From Micromonospora fulviviridis (GTDB lineage Bacteria > Actinomycetota > Actinomycetes > Mycobacteriales > Micromonosporaceae), in assembly GCF_014648395.1 (NCBI RefSeq), contig NZ_BMRA01000004.1, forward strand, positions 295,394 through 359,393: 64,000 nt of DNA, read 5' to 3'. Positions 55,267 to 62,378 of this stretch are shown piece by piece. Made by a program: the position numbers and the translations under genes. Every line of letters begins with the position of its first letter. The first letter of the stretch is position 1. The notes beneath the pieces are model-generated. The model had not been told where the DNA came from and ran no database searches. It was given only the letters and a program-made list of their open reading frames with translations.

Positions 55267-56565
55267 GTGGACGGCGTACGCGGACTGCTCCGCACCTGGA
55301 TCCGGCCCGGCGCGGTCACCGCCGCGCAGGGGCTGCTGATCGCCCTGCTGTCGTTGGCCACGCACGTCGCGCTCTTCGTGCTGTCCCTGGTGTCGCTGCT
55401 GCTCATCCCGGTGTTCGGCGTGGGGTTCGCGCTCTTCCCGGTGGTCACCGCGCTGGTCCGGCTCTGCGTGGGGCTGCACCGCCGGCTGGCCCGGTGGGGC
55501 GGGGTGGAGATGGCCACGCCCTACCTGCCGGCGCCGGCGGGGGCGCAGTTCGGCACGTGGCGGCGGTTCCGCTGGGTCGTGGGTGACCCGGCCACCTGGC
55601 GCGACCTGTCCTGGCTGCTGCCCGGCGCGGTCACCGGCGCGGTCTGCCTGGCCGCCTTCGTCCTGCCGGTGTACGGCCTGGAGGGCGTGCTCGGACTCCC
55701 ACTGGTGCTGCACCTGACCGTCGGCTTCGGCTACGGCCCGTTCTGGCCGATCGACAACCTCTTCGAGGCGCTGCTCTGCTTCCCGCTGGGCGCGCTGTTC
55801 CTGGTCGGCGGGCTCGCCGCGGGGCGCTGGCTGGTCTGGCTGCACCTGGCCTTCGCCCGGTTCTTCCTGCCGCCGACCCGCACGGCCGAACTGGCGCTGC
55901 GGGTCCGCCAGCTCACCGTCACCCGGGCCGAGACGGTGGACGCGCAGGCGGCCGAGCTGCGGCGGATCGAGCGGGACCTGCACGACGGGGCGCAGGCCCG
56001 GATCGTCGCGCTGAGCATGAGCATCGGCCTGGCCGAGCAGCTCGTGGGGGACGACCCGGAGGCGGTGCGGCGGCTGCTCGCCGAGGCGCGGGAGACCAGC
56101 GGGCAGGCCCTGGCCGAGCTGCGCGGGCTGGTACGCGGCATCCACCCGCCGGTGCTCGCCGAGCGCGGCCTGGCGGGCGCCGTACGCGCGCTGGCGCTGG
56201 CCGTGCCGCTGCCGGTGGCGGTGACCGTCGACCTGCCGGGCCGCCCGGCCGCCCCGGTGGAGTCCGCCGCGTACTTCGCGGTGGCGGAGGGGCTGGCGAA
56301 CGTGAGCAAGCACAGCGGTGCGTCCCGGGCCTGGGTCGAGCTGGGCCACACCGACGGGCGGCTGACGATCGTGGTCGGTGACGACGGGCGTGGCGGTGCC
56401 GACCCGGCGGCGGGCAGCGGCCTGGCGGGGATGGGGCGCCGGCTGGCCGCGTTCGATGGGACGATGGTGGTGACCAGTCCGGCCGGTGGGCCCACCGTCA
56501 TCAGCATGGAGCTGCCGTGCGAGTTGTCATCGCCGAGGATCTCGCCCTCCTCCGGGACGGGCTGA
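55267..56565 (+). CDS. Sensor histidine kinase (HisKA_3 type)
   Basis: A 432-aa kinase. Residues 1-215 hold a membrane sensor domain with two pairs of helices, close to the putative-sensor family. The dimerisation and phosphoacceptor site is RIERDLHDGAQARIVALSM near residue 238. The ATPase domain follows (VAEGLANVSKHSG, GDDGRGGADPAAGSGLAGMGRRL). The stop lies 49 bp inside the response-regulator gene. Likely signal: envelope or membrane stress, by family; adjacent MMPL gene is a possible target. Confidence 0.88.
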   Translation: MDGVRGLLRTWIRPGAVTAAQGLLIALLSLATHVALFVLSLVSLLLIPVFGVGFALFPVVTALVRLCVGLHRRLARWGGVEMATPYLPAPAGAQFGTWRRFRWVVGDPATWRDLSWLLPGAVTGAVCLAAFVLPVYGLEGVLGLPLVLHLTVGFGYGPFWPIDNLFEALLCFPLGALFLVGGLAAGRWLVWLHLAFARFFLPPTRTAELALRVRQLTVTRAETVDAQAAELRRIERDLHDGAQARIVALSMSIGLAEQLVGDDPEAVRRLLAEARETSGQALAELRGLVRGIHPPVLAERGLAGAVRALALAVPLPVAVTVDLPGRPAAPVESAAYFAVAEGLANVSKHSGASRAWVELGHTDGRLTIVVGDDGRGGADPAAGSGLAGMGRRLAAFDGTMVVTSPAGGPTVISMELPCELSSPRISPSSGTG

Positions 56566-57191
56566 TCCGCATCCTGGAGGCGTTCGGCTGCCAGGTGGTC
56601 GCGGCCGTCGACAACGGACCCTCGGTGCTGCCCGCGCTGACCGCGCACCGCCCGGACGTCGCGGTGCTCGACGTGCGGCTGCCGCCCACCTTCACCGACG
56701 AGGGGTTGCAGGCCGCCATCCGGGCCCGCGCCGAGATCCCCGGGCTGCCGATCCTCGTGCTGTCCCAGCACGTCGAGCAGCTCTACGCCCGGGAGCTGCT
56801 CTCCGACCGGCTCGGCGGGGTGGGCTATCTGCTCAAGGACCGGGTGTCCCACGTGGACCAGTTCGTCGACGCGGTCCGCCGGGTGGCCGCCGGCGGCACG
56901 GTGATGGACCCGGAGGTGGTCGCCCAGCTGCTGGCCAGCCGGTCCGGGGCGGGGCCGCTGGACGAGCTGACCCCCCGGGAGCGGGAGGTGCTGGGCCTGA
57001 TGGCCGAGGGCCGCTCCAACGCGGCGGTCGCGGCCCGGCTCTTCGTCACGGAGAAGGCGGTCAACAAGCACATCAACAACATCTTCAGCAAGCTGCGGAT
57101 GCCGCCGTCCAGCGACGACAACCGGCGGGTGCTGGCCGTGTTGGCGTACCTGCACGGGGAGGACGGCCGGCGGCCGCGTACCCCGGCCTGA
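56517..57191 (+). CDS. LuxR/NarL-family response regulator
   Basis: A 224-aa regulator with an N-terminal receiver (phospho-Asp near residue 52 in VAVLDVRLPP; acidic pair in IAEDLALLRDG; Lys in LLKDRV) and a C-terminal LuxR helix-turn-helix (LTPREREVLGLMAEGRSNAAVAARL). It is the partner of the overlapping kinase. GTG 56517 starts 49 bp before the kinase stop in another frame, so translation is coupled. It ends only 6 bp from the convergent GGDEF-EAL gene. Confidence 0.92.
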   Translation: MRVVIAEDLALLRDGLIRILEAFGCQVVAAVDNGPSVLPALTAHRPDVAVLDVRLPPTFTDEGLQAAIRARAEIPGLPILVLSQHVEQLYARELLSDRLGGVGYLLKDRVSHVDQFVDAVRRVAAGGTVMDPEVVAQLLASRSGAGPLDELTPREREVLGLMAEGRSNAAVAARLFVTEKAVNKHINNIFSKLRMPPSSDDNRRVLAVLAYLHGEDGRRPRTPA

Positions 57192-57197
57192 CCGGGC

Positions 57198-58982
57198 TCA
57201 GGAGGCGGTGTCGGTCAGGGCGGGGGAGCGGCCCAGGTGCGGCACGGCCGGTCCGGGGCGGCCGAAGTGCCAGCCCTGCCCGGCGTCGCAGCCGATGGCG
57301 CGCAGCCGGTCCGCCTGGTCGGCGGTCTCCACCCCCTCGGCGGTGACGGTCAGGCCGAGGGCGTGCGCCAGGGAGACCAGCGAGGCGAGGATCCGCTCGT
57401 CGGTGCGGCTGCCCGGGTCGTCGGCCGGGGCGCGCAGCCCGGCCACGAACTCGCCGGCCACCTTCAGCTCGCTCACCGGCAGGTCCCGCAGGTACGCCAG
57501 GTTGCAGTAGCCGGTGCCGAAGTCGTCGATGGCCACCCGCACGCCCAGGTCGGCCAGCACCCGCAGGGCCCGGACCGGCTCCGCCACGGTGCTCATCATG
57601 GTGCTCTCGGTGATCTCCAGCTGCAGCCGTTCGGCGGGCAGGCCGGTGCGCCCCAGCACGCCCTGCACCTCCTGCACCAGCCCGGGCCGGTGCAGCTGGC
57701 GGACGGCCAGGTTGACGCTGACGAACGGGGCCTCGGCCGCCCCGGCCGCCCAGGTCCCCGCCTCGCGGCACGCTTCGGCGAGCACCCAGCTGCCGAGCCG
57801 GACGATCAGGCCGGTCTCTTCGGCGAGCGGGATGAAGCTGTCCGGGCGGAGCACACCCAGCTCCGGGTGGCGCCAGCGGACCAGCGCCTCCATGCCGACC
57901 ACCCGGCCGTCCCGCAGCCCGGTCAGCGGCTGGTAGTCGAGGTAGAACTCGCCCCGGTCCAGCGCCGTGGGGATCGCCGCGGAGAGGGCGTAGCGGGCCA
58001 GCTCGCGGCGGTTGCGGTCGGCGTCGAAGATCGACCAGCGGGCCCCGCCGGCCGCCTTGGCCCAGTGCAGGGTGCTGTCCGCCGCGCGCATCAGCTCCAT
58101 CGGCGAGGTGCCGGCCACCTGCCGCTCCACGATGCCGACGCTGGCCGACACGGTCAGCTCGTGCCCGTCGACCAGCGCCGGCTCGCTCACCGCCGCCAGG
58201 GCCGCCTCGGCCACCTTGACCACGTCCTCCGTGCAGCCGGTGCGCTCGACCAGGATGACGAACTCGTCGCCGCCGAGCCGGGCCACCAGGTGCTCGCCGA
58301 GGGCCCGCCGCAACCGCCGCGCCACCGAGACCAGCAGCGAGTCGCCGACCTGGTGGCCGAGGGAGTCGTTGACCACTTTGAACCGGTCCAGGTCGAGGAA
58401 GCAGACCCCGATCCGGTCGGCGCCCCGCCCGGGCGCCGTGATCGCGGTGGTGAGCCGCTCGGTGAACAGGGTGCGGTTGGGCAGGTCGGTCAGCGGGTCG
58501 TGGGTGGCCTGGTGCCGGAACCGGGCCTCGCTCTCCCGCAGCGCCCGTTCGGCCTGCGCCCGGGCCATCATGGCGGCCCGCCGGATGGCCTCCTGCTCGT
58601 CGAGCGTGCGGTCGCGCAGGGCGCGGGCGTACCCGGTGGCGACGGTGGCGAGCAGCCGGGCCATCCGGTCCTCGACGTCGTCGACGGCCAGGTCGAGGTC
58701 CCGCACCAGGCGGAGCTGGATCACCTCGATGGTGCGGCCGAGCCCTTCGGCCGAGGCGATGTGCGCCTGCACCAGCTCCGCCCCGACCTGCTGGCCGATC
58801 CGCAGGTCGAACGGGTCGGTGCGCAGCGCCAGCGCCAGCCGTTCGGTGAGCCGCTGGAGCAGCGCCTCCAGCTGGGCCTGGGTCATCGGCAGGTAGCTGG
58901 TCCCGGAGACCGCCTTGGCCCAGGCCCGGGCGAAGGCGCCGGGGCGGGAGCAGGTGGTGGCGGTGGGCCCGTCGTCACCCAC
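57198..58982 (-). CDS. GGDEF-EAL cyclic-di-GMP protein
   Basis: A 594-aa cytoplasmic protein. Residues 1-165 are helical with no recognised sensor. A GGDEF domain follows (RLGGDEFVILV near 236), with the catalytic motif intact. The EAL domain (MEALVRWRHPELG near 365) keeps the residues needed for hydrolysis: NLAVRQL, EITES, DDFGTGY, TAEGVET and the Gln in AGQGW. It could therefore both make and break c-di-GMP. The first segment ARAWAKAVSGTSYLP is a typical opening in this lineage. The GTG start at 58982 overlaps the methyltransferase stop by 8 bp. Confidence 0.88.
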   Translation of the reverse strand: MGDDGPTATTCSRPGAFARAWAKAVSGTSYLPMTQAQLEALLQRLTERLALALRTDPFDLRIGQQVGAELVQAHIASAEGLGRTIEVIQLRLVRDLDLAVDDVEDRMARLLATVATGYARALRDRTLDEQEAIRRAAMMARAQAERALRESEARFRHQATHDPLTDLPNRTLFTERLTTAITAPGRGADRIGVCFLDLDRFKVVNDSLGHQVGDSLLVSVARRLRRALGEHLVARLGGDEFVILVERTGCTEDVVKVAEAALAAVSEPALVDGHELTVSASVGIVERQVAGTSPMELMRAADSTLHWAKAAGGARWSIFDADRNRRELARYALSAAIPTALDRGEFYLDYQPLTGLRDGRVVGMEALVRWRHPELGVLRPDSFIPLAEETGLIVRLGSWVLAEACREAGTWAAGAAEAPFVSVNLAVRQLHRPGLVQEVQGVLGRTGLPAERLQLEITESTMMSTVAEPVRALRVLADLGVRVAIDDFGTGYCNLAYLRDLPVSELKVAGEFVAGLRAPADDPGSRTDERILASLVSLAHALGLTVTAEGVETADQADRLRAIGCDAGQGWHFGRPGPAVPHLGRSPALTDTAS

Positions 58983-59787
58983 CGAGCCGCCCGACCCCGC
59001 CCATGAAGACCGCCTGCGCGGCGTTCTCCGCCTGCTCCGGGGTGTCCGGCCGCCACTGCGGGACCCAGACCACACCCGGGTCGACCAGCTCGAAGCCGGC
59101 GAAGAGCGCGGACAGCTCGGCCCGGCTGCGGAAGAAGAGTTGGTTGTCGGTGCGCCGGTAGACCCGCTCGGCCTCGGCCCGCTCGCCGGTGCCGGCCCGG
59201 CCGTCGTCGCTGGCCTGCGACATCACCAGGTAGCTGCCGGGGGCCAGCGCCGCGCGCAGCGTCCGCAGGATCTCCTCCGGGCGGTCCGCGTCCGGGATGA
59301 AGTGCAGCACCGCCACGATCATCACGGCGACCGGCTGGGAGAAGTCCAGCAGCTTCCGGACCTCGGGATGGCGCAGGATCGCCTCCGGCCGGCGCAGGTC
59401 CTCCTGGACCACCGCGGCCCGGTCGTTGCCGGCCAGGATCTCCTGGCTGTGCGCCACGGCGACCGGGTCGACGTCGACGTAGACCACCCGGGACTCCGGG
59501 TCGATCCGCTGGGCGATCTCGTGCACGTTGCCGACGGTCGGGATGCCGGAGCCGATGTCGAGGAACTGGCGTACCCCGGAGTCGGCCAGGAACTGCACCG
59601 CCCGGCGGAGGAAGGCCCGGTTGGCCTGGGCCATCAGCGGGGCCTCCGGCACCGCCTCCACCATGGCCCGGGCCGCGGCCCGGTCGGCCGCGAAGTTGTG
59701 GGAGCCGCCGAGGTAGTAGTCGTACATGCGGGCCACGCTGGGGCGCTCGATGTCGATAGTCTCGGGTGCCCAGTCCGGCCGCTGCAT
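58975..59787 (-). CDS. SAM-dependent methyltransferase, DUF574 family
   Basis: A 270-aa protein of the DUF574/Methyltransf_19 family. The SAM-binding motif is FLDIGSGIPTVGNVHEIAQ near residue 70, followed by VVYVDVDPVAVAH. The N-terminal PSVARMYDYYLGGSHNFAADR is the family hallmark. Substrate unknown; the family is expanded in actinomycetes and often linked to secondary metabolism. AAGGGG precedes ATG 59787. The gene is upstream of and overlaps the GGDEF-EAL gene. Confidence 0.9.
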   Translation of the reverse strand: MQRPDWAPETIDIERPSVARMYDYYLGGSHNFAADRAAARAMVEAVPEAPLMAQANRAFLRRAVQFLADSGVRQFLDIGSGIPTVGNVHEIAQRIDPESRVVYVDVDPVAVAHSQEILAGNDRAAVVQEDLRRPEAILRHPEVRKLLDFSQPVAVMIVAVLHFIPDADRPEEILRTLRAALAPGSYLVMSQASDDGRAGTGERAEAERVYRRTDNQLFFRSRAELSALFAGFELVDPGVVWVPQWRPDTPEQAENAAQAVFMGGVGRLGG

Positions 59788-59932
59788 GCGCTTGCCCCTT
59801 TGTGTCGGCGACGCGCGGGGGTCACCGCCGCGCGGATCACCCGGGTATTCTGCCCGCCCGGCGTCGCCGTGCAAAGACCACCGTCGCTACGCGTCCGGCC
59901 CCTCACCGTACGCGGTCACGGGTGCCCGGAAT

Positions 59933-59976
59933 GCCGGAGAGGCCCGCGTCCGGGGTGCGGACGGGGCCTCTCCGGC
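59933..59976 (-). terminator. Long hairpin after the LuxR response regulator
   Basis: GCCGGAGAGGCCC and CGTCCG (59933-59952) pair with CGGACG and GGGCCTCTCCGGC (59958-59976) with one bulge, 19 bp in all. It begins 21 nt beyond the response regulator stop. Confidence 0.7.
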
Positions 59977-59996
59977 GTCGAGTTGGTGCGACGCCG

Positions 59997-60665
59997 TCAG
60001 AACTTCGGGGCGTCGGGGGCCTCCAGCAGCCCCAGCCGCAGCGCGGTCATCAGCGCCTGGGCGCGGTTGGCGGCGCCGAGCTTCTCGTAGAGCTTCGAGA
60101 TGTGCGTCTTGGCGGTCGACTCGCTGACGAACAGCTGCTTGGCGATGCCGGCCACGCTCATGCCGTCGGCCAGCAGCCGCAGCACCTGACCCTCGCGGGG
60201 GGACAGCTGCGGGCCGGACGGGGCCAGCCGGCGCTTCATCGCCTCGGCCAGGTCGGCCGCGGTGAACGCGCTGGGGGAGGAGGCGGCGTGCCGGGCGGCG
60301 GCCACGACCTCGTCGGCCGGGGCGGTCTTCGGCACGAACGCGCTCGCCCCCGCCTCCAGGGCGCCGAAGAGCTGGTCGTCGCCGGCGTACATGGTGAGCA
60401 CCACGATGCCCATGGACGCGCTGGACTTGCGCAGGGCGCGCGTCGCCTCCAGGCCGCTGCCGTCGGGCAGCCGCAGGTCCATGATCACCACGTCCGGCTG
60501 GAGCGCGCCGGCCTGGCGCACACCCTCCGCGGCCGTGGCGGCCTCGCCCACGACCTCGAACTGCCGGTCCCGCTCGAAGGCGTGCCGCAGACCCTTGCGG
60601 ATCAAATCGTGATCGTCGACAAGGAGGACCTTGGTCCGGGTGGCCGGTGTCGGGCTAGTGGTCAT
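59997..60665 (-). CDS. LuxR/NarL-family response regulator
   Basis: A 222-aa regulator: receiver with acidic pair VDDHDLIRKG, phospho-Asp near residue 63 in VIMDLRLPDG, and Lys in VPKTAP, followed by a LuxR helix-turn-helix (LSPREGQVLRLLADGMSVAGIAKQLF). It is encoded 7 bp downstream of the GAF-linked histidine kinase gene and is its obvious partner. ATG 60665 has GGGGAG about 10 nt upstream, within the kinase 3' end. Confidence 0.92.
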   Translation of the reverse strand: MTTSPTPATRTKVLLVDDHDLIRKGLRHAFERDRQFEVVGEAATAAEGVRQAGALQPDVVIMDLRLPDGSGLEATRALRKSSASMGIVVLTMYAGDDQLFGALEAGASAFVPKTAPADEVVAAARHAASSPSAFTAADLAEAMKRRLAPSGPQLSPREGQVLRLLADGMSVAGIAKQLFVSESTAKTHISKLYEKLGAANRAQALMTALRLGLLEAPDAPKF

Positions 60666-60672
60666 CCTCGGG

Positions 60673-62364
60673 TTACTCCCCTTCTGCTGCTGCGCTGCCG
60701 CGCACCTTATCGCGCCGGGGCGAGGAGCCGAGTACCACCGCCACGGTAGTGCCGCTGGGTTGCCGCGGCCTGATCTCCAACCGGCCCCGGATACGTTCCG
60801 CCCTCTCGGCCATGATCGCAAGACCGTAGTGCCCGTCGGGGCGCTGGTCACCGATGCCGTGACCGTCATCCGACACTTCGATCTGAGCGTACGGGGGATC
60901 CACCTCACAGGTAACCCACAGGTTCGCCGCCCCGGCGTGCTTGCGGGCGTTGGTCACCGCCTCCTGCGCGATGCGCAGCAGTTCGGCCTCGGTGGCGGCG
61001 GGCAGCCGGGCGGTGGACTCGTCCAGGGACAGGTGCACCCGCAGGCCGCCGGAGGCGCCGACGGTGCGGGCGTACTCGGCGATGGCGGCGGCCAGGCCAC
61101 CGTGCCGGTCCACCTCGCTGCGCAGCTCGAACAGGCTCAGCCGCAGCTCGGTGATCACGCGGGTGACCTCCTGGCGCAGGGTGCGCAGCGAGTCGGCGGT
61201 CTCCTCGGCGTCCTCGTGCACCGTGGCCAGGGCGTTGTCGATGCCGTACCCGACCATGACCAGCTCCTGGGCGACCCCGTCGTGGATCTCCCGGGCCAGC
61301 CGCTGCCGCTCCTCGTTGGTGGCCAGCGAGCGCACCTCGTCGAAGAGCAGCGCGGCCTCCAGGCGTAGCGCGGCCGGGCCGGTCAGCGCGGTCACCCGGG
61401 ACACCACCGGCGGCGGGTACGCGTGCGCGGTGTCCGCCTCGATGACCACCAGGCCGACCGTGCGCACCCCGGCCACCAGCGGCACGATCAGCGCCGAGAC
61501 CTCGCCGGAGGCCCGGGAGCGGGCCTGCGAGCGGGTCGAGGTGGTCGGCTGCTGGCTGGCCCAGGCGTCGGCGATGGCCGAGTCGGCGTCGAGCGTGGTC
61601 TCCCAGTCCACCCGGTCGGCGCCGATCTGGGCGAGCACCACGAGCCGGCCGCCCCCGCTGGCCGACAGCACCGCGCCCCGGTCGGTCTTGGCCACGACCC
61701 GCAGCTCCTCCAGCAGGTGCTCGGAGATGCCGCCCGGGTCCAGGGTGGCGCCGGGGAGCTGGCGTGCGACCGTGCGCAGCTGGGTGAGCAGCCGGGTGGC
61801 CTCCGCGTACGGCTGGGGCTTGCCCTCGCCGCGGACCCGCATCACCCGCTGGAGCGTGCCGGCGGTGTAGAGGCCGAGGCCGGCCAGGATCAGCCACTGC
61901 GCGCAGACCGCCAGGTAGCCGAGCTGACCGAGCTGCGGCTCACCGGCGACCTCGGTGAAGGCCGCGCTAACCAGCAGGGTGGCCGCCGCCACCACGAGCA
62001 GCGCCGCGCCCTCGCGGAACCGGCGGCGCAGCGCGGTCACGGTGACCGGCACGGCGAGGTACGGCAGCACCGCCGAGGCGCCCAGCCCGCCGGTCACCCC
62101 GGTGAGGTGGGTGTCGGCGGCGACCTGGCTGGCGGCCAGCCCGAGGACCATCACCTCGGCGAAGCGGCTGATCGGGGCGAGCAGCCGGTGCTGCGGGGCC
62201 AGCACGGCGGGCAGCCCGGCGACGCCGAGCAGGGCGATCCACCACAGCTGCGCGGCGTCGCGGGTGGCGAACAGGGTCAGGGCGGCGACCAGCGCGAGGA
62301 TGACCGCGCGCGCCGCGGCCGCGAGGGGCTGCGTCGGCGGTTGGCTGGGTGTCGAGGCGGGCAC
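60673..62364 (-). CDS. Membrane histidine kinase with GAF-like domain
   Basis: A 563-aa kinase. Residues 1-195 have five or six membrane helices (MASE-like). Residues 205-345 are a GAF-like sensory domain (ISEHLLEELRVVAKTDRGAVL). The HisKA_3 phosphoacceptor is REIHDGVAQELVMVGYG near residue 358. The ATPase domain ends the protein (IAQEAVTNARKHAGAANLWV, DDGHGIGD). GTG 62364 is 7 nt from TACCAT and has no ribosome site. The regulator gene follows at 7 bp. Confidence 0.88.
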   Translation of the reverse strand: MPASTPSQPPTQPLAAAARAVILALVAALTLFATRDAAQLWWIALLGVAGLPAVLAPQHRLLAPISRFAEVMVLGLAASQVAADTHLTGVTGGLGASAVLPYLAVPVTVTALRRRFREGAALLVVAAATLLVSAAFTEVAGEPQLGQLGYLAVCAQWLILAGLGLYTAGTLQRVMRVRGEGKPQPYAEATRLLTQLRTVARQLPGATLDPGGISEHLLEELRVVAKTDRGAVLSASGGGRLVVLAQIGADRVDWETTLDADSAIADAWASQQPTTSTRSQARSRASGEVSALIVPLVAGVRTVGLVVIEADTAHAYPPPVVSRVTALTGPAALRLEAALLFDEVRSLATNEERQRLAREIHDGVAQELVMVGYGIDNALATVHEDAEETADSLRTLRQEVTRVITELRLSLFELRSEVDRHGGLAAAIAEYARTVGASGGLRVHLSLDESTARLPAATEAELLRIAQEAVTNARKHAGAANLWVTCEVDPPYAQIEVSDDGHGIGDQRPDGHYGLAIMAERAERIRGRLEIRPRQPSGTTVAVVLGSSPRRDKVRGSAAAEGE

Positions 62365-62371
62365 CTGACGG

Positions 62372-62377
62372 ATGGTA
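62372..62377 (-). promoter_or_regulatory. -10 hexamer (TACCAT), leaderless histidine-kinase promoter
   Basis: TACCAT ends 7 nt before GTG 62364. It overlaps the 14-bp gap after fadD, so the kinase could have its own start of transcription despite tight packing. Confidence 0.4.
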
Positions 62378-62378
62378 G

